Counted from the stretch's first letter, positions 44,843-54,586 are shown. The stretch: 64,000 nt of DNA from Reichenbachiella sp. (GCF_033344935.1 NZ_JAWPMM010000001.1:4181501-4245500); one strand, 5' to 3'. Translations and numbers: made by a program. Notes: generated from the sequence alone by a model not told the origin.

Positions 44843-45449
44843 CTTTATTAAGTTGTTTTGAGTTTTGCTTGCTCAAAAGAATATATAATTCTGTGTTTAG
44901 TCGGTCGATTTCCTTTAGTTCGTATGGGTCGTAATAACCCCTAATGCGTCGATTTTCATCTACCAGAACCAGCCCACTATCCGCTTTCATTTGAGCATTC
45001 AAATTCAGTTGTAATATACACTTTCCTAAGCGCATCAAATCGCTATCTGGGAGATTAAATCTTTTCCAGGATGGGTAACGTGAGGATGAAAAAATGGTAT
45101 CATCCAGTTGTTTTACAGATATCAAATTGATGTCACTTCTATCTTTATACTTCTCCAGAAAAGTATAAAGATTGTTTCTCAATTGCTCATTATCCTTATT
45201 CCCCAATTCATACACAGCCACTTGAGATGCACTTTCACTTCCTTTTAAAATTTCTTGTAAATCTGCTCCATTCAGTTGATATGGTTGATTTGATGTTAGC
45301 TGAGGACAATCGCCTAGAGGCGCGGTAATACCTCCTTCATAGTAAACAGGTATGTCAAACTCATTCTTTCCAAATCCTTGTAAAAACAAATAAATCAACA
45401 CCGGAAAAATCAGCGTCAGGAAAAGTAAAATAGATTTTGTCTTATTCAT
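44832..45449 (-). CDS. SCO-like protein without the CxxxC copper site
   Basis: 205 residues from the ATG at 45449, with an N-terminal membrane anchor (ILLFLTLIFPVLIYLFLQGF). It has the position and general layout of SCO copper chaperones (FGKNEFDIPVYYEGG..., final LVLVDENRRIRGYYDP strand), but the CxxxC motif and the histidine ligand are absent; only isolated Cys remain (GDCPQL, LGKCIL). It may be a structural or heme-linked helper rather than a CuA metallochaperone. A terminator precedes its start. Confidence 0.7.
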   Translation of the reverse strand: MNKTKSILLFLTLIFPVLIYLFLQGFGKNEFDIPVYYEGGITAPLGDCPQLTSNQPYQLNGADLQEILKGSESASQVAVYELGNKDNEQLRNNLYTFLEKYKDRSDINLISVKQLDDTIFSSSRYPSWKRFNLPDSDLMRLGKCILQLNLNAQMKADSGLVLVDENRRIRGYYDPYELKEIDRLNTELYILLSKQNSKQLNKDER

Positions 45450-45455
45450 TTTTAG

Positions 45456-45488
45456 CAAAAAAAAATGCCGTCTCACAACGGCATTTTC
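45456..45488 (-). terminator. intrinsic terminator inside the respiratory operon
   Basis: Minus strand: AATGCCGT (45485-45478), loop TGTGAG, ACGGCATT (45471-45464) with seven more T (45463-45457 region). It lies between ctaF and the SCO-like gene, 20 bases after the ctaF stop, and reaches to just before the SCO start. Read-through or a second promoter must supply the four genes downstream. Confidence 0.85.
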
Positions 45489-45505
45489 ATCTAGTTCTTT
45501 TCGAA

Positions 45506-45835
45506 TTATCCGCCGTAGATAGCGGTAAATATGGCGTCTCCTTGGATCAACAACGCTCCAATCAGCCAAACTACGAAGGCTAATGGCGCAATAATACTCC
45601 ACTTCAAGCCTTTAGTTTCATGACCTAAGTGCATAAACTCGGACATGATATAGTAAGCCTTCACGATTGTCATAAAGATAAATATCACTGTTTTGATAGG
45701 ACTTGCATCTAGAGTAAAAGCTATTGCAAATTCTCCGGCTGTTATCAAAAAGAGATACAAAGTCACCATCCATATGTGCTTGATCTTCGCTTTATCTACA
45801 GGTATTACCACCTGCTCTTTATTTTCTATTTCCAT
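45506..45835 (-). CDS. ctaF: cytochrome c oxidase subunit IV (CtaF-like)
   Basis: 109 residues, three membrane helices: IWMVTLYLFLITAGEFAIAF, TVIFIFMTIVKAYYIMSEFM and IIAPLAFVVWLIGALL. The HLGHETKG loop and size fit the short prokaryotic subunit IV of caa3/bo3 oxidases, which stabilises subunit I. It is followed by a terminator. Confidence 0.9.
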   Translation of the reverse strand: MEIENKEQVVIPVDKAKIKHIWMVTLYLFLITAGEFAIAFTLDASPIKTVIFIFMTIVKAYYIMSEFMHLGHETKGLKWSIIAPLAFVVWLIGALLIQGDAIFTAIYGG

Positions 45836-45856
45836 TGTATGAAATGTTTTTAATTC

Positions 45857-46606
45857 TTAAATCAAGTAGAAGAAGGTAAATACGAATACCCAAACTAAAT
45901 CTACAAAGTGCCAGTACAGTCCAACTTTTTCTACCATTTCGTAGTGTCCTCTTTTTTCCAATTTACCTACTACTGTTTGGTAGAAGATGATAAAGTTGAT
46001 CACTACACCACTGAATACATGGAATCCATGAAACCCAGTGATAAAGAAGAACAATGCCGCAAAGTTCGGCGGTCCATATTGGTTCATTGAAAGGTTGGCA
46101 CCATAAAATATAGACCCGTCTAACAATTTACCTCCTTCATCTGTACCTACTATAAAGTGAGTCCATTCCCAAGCCTGACAGCCCAAGAAAGTTAATCCAC
46201 CTACGATCGTCCACAGCATCCATTTTTCAACCGCTTGTCTGTCGTTTCTCTGTCCCGCTTCTACAGCCAAAACCATAGTCACTGAACTCATGATGAGAAT
46301 AAACGTCATCAATCCAACAAACACCAAAGGCCAATGTACACCATGCATCAATGGAAAACCATTAAACACCATGTCTGGCACCGGCCAATATTCTTGTGAG
46401 AAAGTGAAGTTCGCCAAGTCTCCTTCGAATGCTGGGTGACTATATCTAATCAATCCATACGCCACCAAAAGAGAGGAGAACGTAAATGCATCTGAAAGGA
46501 GGAAAAACCACATCATGAGTTTTCCGTAACTGGCTTTCATGGGCTCTGTTCCGCCCTGCCACAATTTCTCGTTATTTTCTTCTACTACAACTGCTGAACC
46601 AGCCAT
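45857..46606 (-). CDS. ctaE: cytochrome c oxidase subunit III (second copy)
   Basis: 249 residues, seven membrane helices. Family marks: KLMMWFFLLSDAFTFSSLLV, WEWTHFIVGTDEGGKLLDGS, FFFITGFHGFHVFSGVVINF and VGLYWHFVDLVWVFVFTFFY. Subunit III lies against subunit I and protects its proton channel. A Bacteroidota oxidase usually has two such proteins in tandem, a long and a short one, as here. Confidence 0.93.
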   Translation of the reverse strand: MAGSAVVVEENNEKLWQGGTEPMKASYGKLMMWFFLLSDAFTFSSLLVAYGLIRYSHPAFEGDLANFTFSQEYWPVPDMVFNGFPLMHGVHWPLVFVGLMTFILIMSSVTMVLAVEAGQRNDRQAVEKWMLWTIVGGLTFLGCQAWEWTHFIVGTDEGGKLLDGSIFYGANLSMNQYGPPNFAALFFFITGFHGFHVFSGVVINFIIFYQTVVGKLEKRGHYEMVEKVGLYWHFVDLVWVFVFTFFYLI

Positions 46607-46623
46607 GATCTGAAATTTTAATT

Positions 46624-47205
46624 TTAATGATTAAGTGTCAAAAATAAGTATAAATACAACCAAAGTCCACCCAAAAAATGCCAATATGTGGCACACATTT
46701 CGAGCTGATCTAAACTTTTAGAATGTACTTTATACTTGAAAGCGGCCACAGCCACTACTGCAATAAATATCAACGCACTAATGAGGTGAAATCCATGTAC
46801 TCCCGTGAGTACATACAAGAAAGATCCTGCAGGGTTTCCTACAAAATAAACTCCCTGCTCCACCAAGGCTTGCCAGCCCATATATTGTCCTACCAAGAAT
46901 CCAATACCTGTTGCTGCTGTCAGCAATAGCATGATTCTCATTTTTACTATTTCGTCTTTTTTTGCAAAGTAATAGGCCAGTTGCATCACCACACTACTGA
47001 TTACAATAATGATACTGGTCATGTCGAATACAAAGGGCAATTCGAAATCCAGCCACACGCCATCCGATTGCTTCACTACATACGCACTGGTCAATGCTGC
47101 GAAAAGCATTACCACAGATACCATAAATAGCCAAAGTGCAAACTTCTTTGGGTGCATTTTGAACTGAGTACCTTTATCTTTTTTGAGTGACATTGCTGCG
47201 TTCAT
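46624..47205 (-). CDS. cytochrome c oxidase subunit III family, short copy
   Basis: 193 residues, five membrane helices. Marks: KFALWLFMVSVVMLFAALTS, SFLYVLTGVHGFHLISALIF and CATYWHFLGGLWLYLYLFLT. It lacks two N-terminal helices of the longer copy. Heterodimer or alternate subunit III; separated by one base from ctaB and 17 bases from the long copy. Confidence 0.9.
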   Translation of the reverse strand: MNAAMSLKKDKGTQFKMHPKKFALWLFMVSVVMLFAALTSAYVVKQSDGVWLDFELPFVFDMTSIIIVISSVVMQLAYYFAKKDEIVKMRIMLLLTAATGIGFLVGQYMGWQALVEQGVYFVGNPAGSFLYVLTGVHGFHLISALIFIAVVAVAAFKYKVHSKSLDQLEMCATYWHFLGGLWLYLYLFLTLNH

Positions 47206-47206
47206 A

Positions 47207-48103
47207 TCAAATTTTGTCTAACATATATGCGATCTGTACGATTGGGAGATACAGAAAAGAACCAAACATTATTTTCAAGGCGGCCTTATCCGAATTATCT
47301 CTCATCAAGCTAAAAGTCTGCGCCAAGAACCCACAACCACAGATTGTGACTATAACTGCGGAATTCAATCCTGTTACACCAAAATAAGTAGGTAATAATC
47401 CAAGTGGAAGTAAAAACAGCGTGTAGATCATAATATTGATCGCGGTGTTCAAATCCTTTCGTCCATTATTTGGCAACAATTTAAAACCTGCCTTTTTATA
47501 GTCTTCGTCTCCTACCCAAGCAATCGCCCAGAAATGGGGGAACTGCCAGATAAACTGTATGCCGAAAATAATTAATGCTTCAAATGAAATTACTCCAGTT
47601 GCTGCCACCCATCCCAACAATGGAGGCAATGCACCAGGAATCGCTCCTATAAATACAGCAATTGGGCCTACTCTCTTCATTGGTGTGTATACAAAACTGT
47701 ATAGCAGCAAAGAAACGAATGACAATAATACCGTTAGTAAATTGGTAGATAGATACAAAATGTACAAACCTATTATCGCTACCAGAATGCTAAAAATTCC
47801 AGCTTCTTGTTTCGAGATCTTACCTGTTGGTAAAGGTCTATTCTTTGTACGCTTCATCAGCGCATCGTATTCTACTTCTATGATCTGATTGATCGTGACA
47901 GACGCACCTGACACCAGCATTCCACCTAAAGAAAGCAACATCAGGTTGCCCCAATTCAATTGTCCGTTGGATGCTAGAATGTACCCAAAACCAGACGAAA
48001 AGGCTACTAAAAATGAAAGCCTCGGTTTCAACAGCTCTACATAAGCGCCTATTTTCGCTCCTACTGTCAAAGTGCTTGTGATATGATTTTCTACCTTACC
48101 CAT
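47207..48103 (-). CDS. ctaB: protoheme IX farnesyltransferase (heme O synthase)
   Basis: 298 residues, about nine membrane helices. UbiA-type active site: NQIIEVEYDALMKRTKNRPL (first Asp-rich motif) and IQFIWQFPHFWAIAWVGDED (second motif with DEDYKKAG). Attaches farnesyl to heme b to make heme o for the oxidase. Overlaps ctaA by eight bases. Confidence 0.96.
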   Translation of the reverse strand: MGKVENHITSTLTVGAKIGAYVELLKPRLSFLVAFSSGFGYILASNGQLNWGNLMLLSLGGMLVSGASVTINQIIEVEYDALMKRTKNRPLPTGKISKQEAGIFSILVAIIGLYILYLSTNLLTVLLSFVSLLLYSFVYTPMKRVGPIAVFIGAIPGALPPLLGWVAATGVISFEALIIFGIQFIWQFPHFWAIAWVGDEDYKKAGFKLLPNNGRKDLNTAINIMIYTLFLLPLGLLPTYFGVTGLNSAVIVTICGCGFLAQTFSLMRDNSDKAALKIMFGSFLYLPIVQIAYMLDKI

Positions 48104-49169
48104 TTACCAACTCATTGGTTGAAGTTTCCTTTTCCTTTATAATCAAATACAAGAAGTATTGTATTCCAAATATCATTAAAGCCAATAGCAAGTGAATTGG
48201 CTGTAATACATATGGCAATGCAAAATTAGCTAAAATGGCTCCAGTAAAAATTTCCGCAACAACAAGCACTAATAGCCCCCATACCAAATATTTGGAAGTT
48301 TTAAAATCCTTGATACTCTTAGTCAATCGATAGATCAAATACGCATGTAATACCAATAGGATCAAAGAATAAGACCGATGCATATAGAATATAATTCCTA
48401 AATTTTCAATCCAATTGAAACGTTGATCTTCGCCCAAACTCATAGCCAATGAATCAATGGCTTCTCGAACTTGTGTGCCCATTAAAATTTGCGCAAAAAA
48501 CAACAACATGCAGACTACTAACAACCTTCTCACTTTATATGGTTTATAAGACATCAGCCCTTCTAAACTTTCTTTAGTAGTGATCACACGTACTTTGAGC
48601 AATAAGGCGATTAATCCAATAGCCAGTATCATGTGAAACGTGATCATGCCAGGCAATAGATTAGTGGAAACGACCAAAGACCCAATCCATCCTTGAAATA
48701 TCACCAACAGCAATGCAGCTACCGAAAGGAAGAAAACTCTCTTTTTAGTATGTAAATAGCTGTATGACAATACTGTACAAATTATAATTAAAATCCCTAC
48801 TGCTACGCCCACCAAGCGGTTCACGTATTCTATCCAGGTTCTAGCAAAATTGAAACCATGCGTTTCTTCTACATTTTTGCCTTTCTGAATATCTCTGGCT
48901 AATCCGGGAAAACCTAAGCTTTTTACCAATCCTGCCAGTCTTTCATTCTTTTGCATTCGCTTTTCAGCGTAACGCTCTTTGTAATCCTCTGGCAATTCAC
49001 TTTCCGTAGTAGGTGGAATGTATGAACCAAAGCATTTAGGCCAGTCTGGACATCCCATACCTGACCCCGTACTACGAACAATGCCGCCTACTAATATTAA
49101 AAAGTAAACGGCAATGATCGTTAGGGCATTAAATTTTATAAATAAACCTGATTTAGGCTCTTTTGTCAT
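48096..49169 (-). CDS. ctaA: heme A synthase (COX15/CtaA)
   Basis: 357 residues, eight membrane helices. Marks: LVGGIVRSTGSGMGCPDWPK with the first cysteine, NRLVGVAVGILI with ligand histidines around (ARTWIEYVNR; FHMILAIGLIALLL), and FYMHRSYSLILLVLHAYLIY and LQPIHLLLALMIFG in the second half. It oxidises the methyl group of heme o to heme a. Ten bases after ctaD. Confidence 0.95.
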   Translation of the reverse strand: MTKEPKSGLFIKFNALTIIAVYFLILVGGIVRSTGSGMGCPDWPKCFGSYIPPTTESELPEDYKERYAEKRMQKNERLAGLVKSLGFPGLARDIQKGKNVEETHGFNFARTWIEYVNRLVGVAVGILIIICTVLSYSYLHTKKRVFFLSVAALLLVIFQGWIGSLVVSTNLLPGMITFHMILAIGLIALLLKVRVITTKESLEGLMSYKPYKVRRLLVVCMLLFFAQILMGTQVREAIDSLAMSLGEDQRFNWIENLGIIFYMHRSYSLILLVLHAYLIYRLTKSIKDFKTSKYLVWGLLVLVVAEIFTGAILANFALPYVLQPIHLLLALMIFGIQYFLYLIIKEKETSTNELVNG

Positions 49170-49179
49170 TTCCTTCTCC

Positions 49180-51024
49180 TCAATCTACTTTCTCCTCTTT
49201 CGCTTCTTCAGCTTCATGAGGCAGGTTAGATTCAGGTGTTTGTGACAATGGAACAGTTTGTGGAATAAAATCTCCTTCAGCTCCAGGCTTACTGTAATCG
49301 TAAGGCCATCTGTACACTGATGGAATTTTACCAGGCCAGTTGCCATGTCCAGGCTCTCTAGGTGTAGTCCATTCCAGAGTGTTTGATTCCCATGGGTTCA
49401 AAGGCGCTTTCTTACCTCTCCACATAGAGTAGAAGAAGTTGAAAACAAAGATGAACTGCGCTCCAAAAGTAATGATCGCCGCAACGGTCACAAACATGTT
49501 CAAGTCACCAAATGAGCTGAATGCATCAAAGTTGGTAAATGAATAATATCTTCTTGGAAATCCTGCGATACCGATATAGTGCATTGGGAAGAATACCATG
49601 TAAACCCCAACAAACGTCAGCCAGAAATGAACATATCCCAATTTCTCGTCCAACATTCTACCAAACATCTTTGGATACCAGTGGTAGATACCTGCCACCA
49701 TTCCGAAGAATGCCGAACTACCCATTACCAAGTGGAAGTGAGCAACTACGAAGTAAGTATCATGTAAGAATATATCTAGTGCCGAGTTTCCTAGGAATAT
49801 TCCTGTCACACCACCCGAAATAAATAAGGATACCAATCCAATTGAGAACATCATCGCTGTAGTGAACCGGATGTTACCTTTCCACAATGTGGTGATGTAG
49901 TTAAATGCTTTAATTGCTGATGGTACGGCAATAACCAAAGTCAAGATCATAAAGATAGATCCTAAGAACGGGCTCATACCTGTTACGAACATGTGGTGTG
50001 CCCATACTACGAAAGACAATACGCCAATTCCCATCATAGAACCAATCATCGCTTTGTAACCAAAAATTGGCTTACGAGAGTTGGTTGAAATAATTTCTGA
50101 AGTGATACCTAAAGCAGGTAGAATAATAATATATACCTCTGGGTGACCTAAGAACCAGAACAAGTGCTGGAACAATACTGGGCTACCGCCTGTGTTAGGC
50201 AATGCCTCACCTCCAATATAAATATCAGACAAGTAGAAACTTGTACCGAATGATCTATCAAATACTAATAATAAAGCTGCTGCTACCAAAACTGGGAAAG
50301 ACAATAATCCCAAGATAGCAGTCAAGAAGAACGCCCAAATCGTCAAAGGCAATCTTGTAAAAGACATTCCTTCAGTTCTCAAGTTAATGATCGTAGTGAT
50401 ATAGTTGATACCGCCTAACAAAGTAGAAGCGATAAAGAATACCATTGATACCAACCAAAGTGTCATTCCTAATCCTGACCCTGCGATCGCTTGTGGTAAT
50501 GCACTCAATGGAGGATAGATCGTCCACCCACCACCGGCAGGTCCTGTTTCTATAAACAAAGAGATGAACATGATCACACTTGACAAGAAGAAGAACCAGT
50601 AAGACAACATGTTCATAAAACCTGATGCCATATCCCTAGCTCCAATCTGCAGCGGAATCAAGAAATTACTAAACGTCCCACTCAATCCAGCTGTCAATAC
50701 AAAGAATACCATGATCGTACCGTGCATGGTCACCAGCGCCAGATAAAATTCTGTGTCTAATTGTCCAGTTTCAGTAATCCAGTTGCCTAGCAATGGTCTC
50801 AACCACTCTAGTTCGATGCCTGGAAAACCCAATTGTAATCTAAAGATGATCGAAAGTCCACCACCAATGATTGCCCAAAAGATACCTGTGATAAGGAATT
50901 GCTTTCCAATCACTTTGTGGTCTTGTGAGAAAATATAATTTGTTACAAAATTGCCATGATGTTCGTGATCGTGATCATCGTGACCTGCATGTTGTTCGTC
51001 TATTTGTACTTCAGTAACTGCCAT
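49180..51024 (-). CDS. ctaD: cytochrome c oxidase subunit I
   Basis: 614 residues, twelve core membrane helices. Active-site residues: FWFLGHPEVYIIILPALGIT (CuB His, cross-linked Tyr and the D-channel Glu, placing it in A1-type oxidases), VVWAHHMFVTGMSPFLGS (CuB His pair) and HDTYFVVAHFHLVMGSSAFF (heme a3 and a ligands). The N terminus (DEQHAGHDDHDHEHHGNFV) is unusually His/Asp-rich, as in other Bacteroidota. It reduces oxygen to water and pumps protons. Confidence 0.97.
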   Translation of the reverse strand: MAVTEVQIDEQHAGHDDHDHEHHGNFVTNYIFSQDHKVIGKQFLITGIFWAIIGGGLSIIFRLQLGFPGIELEWLRPLLGNWITETGQLDTEFYLALVTMHGTIMVFFVLTAGLSGTFSNFLIPLQIGARDMASGFMNMLSYWFFFLSSVIMFISLFIETGPAGGGWTIYPPLSALPQAIAGSGLGMTLWLVSMVFFIASTLLGGINYITTIINLRTEGMSFTRLPLTIWAFFLTAILGLLSFPVLVAAALLLVFDRSFGTSFYLSDIYIGGEALPNTGGSPVLFQHLFWFLGHPEVYIIILPALGITSEIISTNSRKPIFGYKAMIGSMMGIGVLSFVVWAHHMFVTGMSPFLGSIFMILTLVIAVPSAIKAFNYITTLWKGNIRFTTAMMFSIGLVSLFISGGVTGIFLGNSALDIFLHDTYFVVAHFHLVMGSSAFFGMVAGIYHWYPKMFGRMLDEKLGYVHFWLTFVGVYMVFFPMHYIGIAGFPRRYYSFTNFDAFSSFGDLNMFVTVAAIITFGAQFIFVFNFFYSMWRGKKAPLNPWESNTLEWTTPREPGHGNWPGKIPSVYRWPYDYSKPGAEGDFIPQTVPLSQTPESNLPHEAEEAKEEKVD

Positions 51025-51036
51025 GATTTCTTATAA

Positions 51037-52092
51037 TTATAATGAAGTATTTACTTCCTCACCACTTACTTTTTCTTCTACAGCCACTTGTACCGGGCTG
51101 GTTGCTTCAATGTTCGCTAGATAATCAGGGTTTTTAGACAACCATGATTTCTGCTCTGCTTTCCACTTTTCGTAGTCTTCTTTTTCATCTACCACAACGA
51201 TCGCTCTCATAGAGAAGTGAGCCTTTCCACAAATCTTGTTACATACCAATTCATATTGGAAATCAGGGTTTCCTGTTTCAGCTGCCATATCAGCAGTTGA
51301 TTTAGTAGGTATGAACCAGAATTGAGTTGGCAAACCAGGTACTGCGTTCATTTGAAGTCTGAAATGTGGCATATACACAGAGTGTATCACATCTCTAGCT
51401 CTAATTTTCAACAATACAGGCTCTCCTTTAGGGATATGAATTTCTCTTGGAATAAAATCATCCTTAGCATTAGGATTGCTAAAATCAACACCCAATCTGT
51501 TGTCTGAATCGATTAGCTTGTAATCTGATGGTCCTAATTTTCCGTCAGGTCCTGGGTATCTCGATGCCCAGGCATACTGATATCCGAATATTTCTATTAC
51601 TTCAGCATTTGCAGGTGCTTTGCTTGTGATATCCTGCCAGGCAAACAAACCAGACAATACCAACCCAGTCAATACGACTGCAGGAATAAATGTCCAGATC
51701 ATTTCTAATGTATTGTTGTGAGAATAGAAATGTGCCTTCTGTCCTTCTTTGTATCTATATCTCCAAGCGAAGTAGAACAATACTGCATTGGTAATAATGA
51801 ATACAGCTGTAGTAATTGCTGTAGTGATCCAGAACAATTTGAATGTCACTTCTCCGTGTTCAGAAGCTACTGGTACGGTATATCTGTCAAATTCAGTATA
51901 AGAATACACGAAGAATGCTACAGTACCCAGAATAAGAAATACCATAAATAAAGCACCATTCACTTTATTACTGGTTCCCATTGGGTCACCTTCTTTTCCT
52001 CTTACGACTTGCACCAAGGTATGTGCTCTAAAGATGGTAACCAAAATGGCTACTATCAATACCGCGGCTAACAAGATTACAATATTCATCAT
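51037..52092 (-). CDS. ctaC: cytochrome c oxidase subunit II (CuA)
   Basis: 351 residues. Two N-terminal helices plus an extra first one (IVILLAAVLIVAILVTIF). CuA domain ligands: VIHSVYMPHFRLQMNAVPGL and LVCNKICGKAHFSMRAIVVV, giving C-x3-C-x3-H-x2-M. Aromatic electron-entry patch QYAWASRYPGPDGKLG. No fused cytochrome c domain, so this is aa3- rather than caa3-type, and electrons must come from ActA/ActE or a soluble cytochrome. Confidence 0.96.
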   Translation of the reverse strand: MMNIVILLAAVLIVAILVTIFRAHTLVQVVRGKEGDPMGTSNKVNGALFMVFLILGTVAFFVYSYTEFDRYTVPVASEHGEVTFKLFWITTAITTAVFIITNAVLFYFAWRYRYKEGQKAHFYSHNNTLEMIWTFIPAVVLTGLVLSGLFAWQDITSKAPANAEVIEIFGYQYAWASRYPGPDGKLGPSDYKLIDSDNRLGVDFSNPNAKDDFIPREIHIPKGEPVLLKIRARDVIHSVYMPHFRLQMNAVPGLPTQFWFIPTKSTADMAAETGNPDFQYELVCNKICGKAHFSMRAIVVVDEKEDYEKWKAEQKSWLSKNPDYLANIEATSPVQVAVEEKVSGEEVNTSL

Positions 52093-52123
52093 GTCTTTAA
52101 ATGTCTATTTTGTAATTAATTTC

Positions 52124-53380
52124 TTAAATATGATGATGCAATGTTTCTTCCATCATTGGGTGATTCTTAGCCACTAGCGGATGCTTAGCCAAAGAATGTA
52201 ATACCGTGTAAACGAAAGCCGATGCATATACCATGATCAATCCTATTTCTAACAATCCAAACCCACCGTTTTCTTTCAGTGTTCCTGGAGTTACCATCAA
52301 ATAGAAATCTATCCAGTGTCCGAATAAAATGATTGGAGGAACAACCTTCAAGAATCTTGTGTGTCTTTTCGCCTCCCTTGGCAACAACAATAGGAATGGC
52401 AAGAAGAAGTTCAAAATCAAATTCAAGAAGAAGTAAACTGAATACTGATCACTCTTCCACCTTTCTACGAAGTAAATTGTTTCCTCAGGAATGTTCGCGT
52501 AATAGATCAAAAGGAACTGAGAAAACCAGATGTACGTCCAGAAAATACTGAAGCCCCAGATGAATTTACCAATATCGTGTAGGTGATTAGCATTTACAAT
52601 TTTCAAGTAGCCTTTGTCTTTCAACAATACAGCAATGAATGCGATCAACGCCAAACCTGATACCCACCAGCTGGCAAACACATACCAACCAAACATAGTT
52701 GAGAACCAGTGTGGATCGATAGACATCACCCAGTCCCATGCTGCAATACTTGAAGAGTATCCGAAGAATACTAAGAAGATCGCAGATAAAGTTACATTCT
52801 TTTTCCAGCTAGTTACACCACCTTCGATATCCTCTTTTAGCATTTGCTTTCTGATCTGAGTAAACAGTAGATACCAAACACCGAAGAATACCACCATTCT
52901 AATCATGTAGAAGGTGAAGTTTAAATAACCTTTCTTTCCATCTAAAATCGAATCGTATCTCTCATCGGCTTTGTCATAAAGGTATTCGTGAGTCCAGTGG
53001 AATAAATCATGATTGGCTACCAAGAAAACGATAATCATTAATGCAGCACCAATTGGCAACCAACTCGCCATGGCCATAGGGATTCTTTTCAATCCAACAG
53101 ACCAACCAGCCTGCGCTACATACTGAATCGCAATAAAGAAAATACCTATCGCCGAAAGTCCAGTAAAGAATAAGTTATTGATCCAAAGGTTGGCATATAG
53201 ACGCTTTGTCCAATGGAAACCGTGATGACCAGCATCTGCAGCAGCTTCAGCACCATGTGCGTCATGTCCACCCATATTCATCATCACTACGCCAATAGCA
53301 GCCAATACAAGACCTGCCACCAAAGTGATCAAGATGTTTCTTTTGGCTCCTGCTGAGAATATATATTTTTCGTCGCTCAT
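52124..53380 (-). CDS. actF: Alternative Complex III subunit ActF
   Basis: 418 residues, ten membrane helices. NrfD-like quinone subunit: ITLVAGLVLAAIGVVMMNMG, GYSSSIAAWDWVMSIDPHWF, ASWWVSGLALIAFIAVLLKD and HDIGKFIWGFSIFWTYIWFS. ActF and ActC are homologous four-helix-bundle proteins; ActF has a half-channel for protons. The N terminus (GGHDAHGAEAAADAGHHG) is His-rich. Confidence 0.94.
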   Translation of the reverse strand: MSDEKYIFSAGAKRNILITLVAGLVLAAIGVVMMNMGGHDAHGAEAAADAGHHGFHWTKRLYANLWINNLFFTGLSAIGIFFIAIQYVAQAGWSVGLKRIPMAMASWLPIGAALMIIVFLVANHDLFHWTHEYLYDKADERYDSILDGKKGYLNFTFYMIRMVVFFGVWYLLFTQIRKQMLKEDIEGGVTSWKKNVTLSAIFLVFFGYSSSIAAWDWVMSIDPHWFSTMFGWYVFASWWVSGLALIAFIAVLLKDKGYLKIVNANHLHDIGKFIWGFSIFWTYIWFSQFLLIYYANIPEETIYFVERWKSDQYSVYFFLNLILNFFLPFLLLLPREAKRHTRFLKVVPPIILFGHWIDFYLMVTPGTLKENGGFGLLEIGLIMVYASAFVYTVLHSLAKHPLVAKNHPMMEETLHHHI

Positions 53381-53399
53381 AATAAGATCTCCTTAAGAA

Positions 53400-54020
53400 T
53401 TATTGGTTTTGAAGGGTTTGAACAAATCGAACTATTTTCCAACGATCATCCACACTTACTTGTGAAGCGTGCGATCCCATTCTTCCTTTACCTGCGGTAA
53501 TCACATGGAAGATGTGGCCTTCTGGCTTGTCTTTTACTGCTCTAGAATTGTAAGGAGTTACTCCTTTAAATACTTGCCCTACTAAGCCATCACCTAAACC
53601 TGAATCACCGTGGCAGTGCAAACAATATCTTCCGAAAAGCACCTTTCCTTCAGCTACTACCGCAGCCGAAGAATCCAATGGGTTTTTCAAAGTTCTAGCT
53701 GCTAGTTCCAAAGAATCTTTAGGTATTCTGTATGGCAAAGCCTCTCCTCTTCTCACTGTGTTTGGCACAGCCTCCCTCATGTTCATTTCATTCGGGTTGT
53801 TAGGATTCGAAGTGTAGAATTCTGCATCGCCGCCTTCCTGTGAAGTCAACCAACGACCAGCTTCTTTATCTTTAATTTGAGAAAGTCCTTCGTAAGGTAC
53901 TGAGTGATACATTTGAGGAGCGTACTCCACTCCGGTATCATTGCCTCTGGAAGCGCAAGATGCTACAACAAATCCTGTTGCAACTATGACGATCCCGTTG
54001 ATGTATTTATTAAAATTCAT
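53400..54020 (-). CDS. actE: Alternative Complex III monoheme cytochrome c, ActE
   Basis: 206 residues. Lipoprotein signal (VIVATGFVVASCASRG). One c-type heme: GRYCLHCHGDSGLGDG, axial Met probably in KGRMGSHASQ. It passes electrons from the ActA hemes towards CuA. Directly before actF. Confidence 0.94.
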   Translation of the reverse strand: MNFNKYINGIVIVATGFVVASCASRGNDTGVEYAPQMYHSVPYEGLSQIKDKEAGRWLTSQEGGDAEFYTSNPNNPNEMNMREAVPNTVRRGEALPYRIPKDSLELAARTLKNPLDSSAAVVAEGKVLFGRYCLHCHGDSGLGDGLVGQVFKGVTPYNSRAVKDKPEGHIFHVITAGKGRMGSHASQVSVDDRWKIVRFVQTLQNQ

Positions 54021-54054
54021 TTTAATATTTTTTCCTAATTAGAATCCTAAGATT

Positions 54055-54585
54055 TTAGTCGAACTGCTTGTTATTCACTTCCTGAGCACCAGCATCACTC
54101 AAAGCTTTTTTGATGTCCGCTTCGCTCATTTTGTTTTTATCTAAGTCAACAGCCACTACGTGCTTGTCGTCTGTAATTCTTAAGTCGAATATTCTTGGTT
54201 TAGCCCATGGCTTGAGATCACTTACCACAAAGAAAGTTCCTACCATACCAAATGCACCCAAGAGCACTGTCAATTCGAAAGTTACCGGAATGAAAGTTGG
54301 GAAAGGCAAAAAGTCCTTACCACCTACAATCATCGGCCAATCTACTGTCATCATACCAATCTGCATGGTCAATGCTAAGGTTGTTCCTAACAAACCGAAC
54401 AAGAAAGCAGCGATTGACAATCGAGAGCCTTTATATCCTAATACATCGTCAATGCCGTGTACTGGAAATGGAGAGAACACTTCGTGAATCTTTACTCCGC
54501 CCTGACGAACTTGAGCGATTGCTTTAAGCAATACATCCTCATCGTCGAATACGCCTAATACAAAGTTTTTATTACCGTCGCTCAT
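54055..54585 (-). CDS. actD: Alternative Complex III subunit ActD (DUF3341)
   Basis: 176 residues. DUF3341 marks: FVLGVFDDEDVLLKAIAQVR, VFSPFPVHGIDDVLGYKGSR, two membrane helices (AAFLFGLLGTTLALTMQI; VTFELTVLLGAFGMVGTFFV) and a C-terminal ferredoxin-like part (DLRITDDKHVVAVDLDKNK). Peripheral subunit of ACIII. One base after actC. Confidence 0.94.
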   Translation of the reverse strand: MSDGNKNFVLGVFDDEDVLLKAIAQVRQGGVKIHEVFSPFPVHGIDDVLGYKGSRLSIAAFLFGLLGTTLALTMQIGMMTVDWPMIVGGKDFLPFPTFIPVTFELTVLLGAFGMVGTFFVVSDLKPWAKPRIFDLRITDDKHVVAVDLDKNKMSEADIKKALSDAGAQEVNNKQFD

Positions 54586-54586
54586 C

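Noticed and set aside
45449-45602. N-terminal extension of the SCO-like gene
   Set aside because: It would overlap the terminator and ctaF and adds 51 residues of no conserved character before the membrane anchor.
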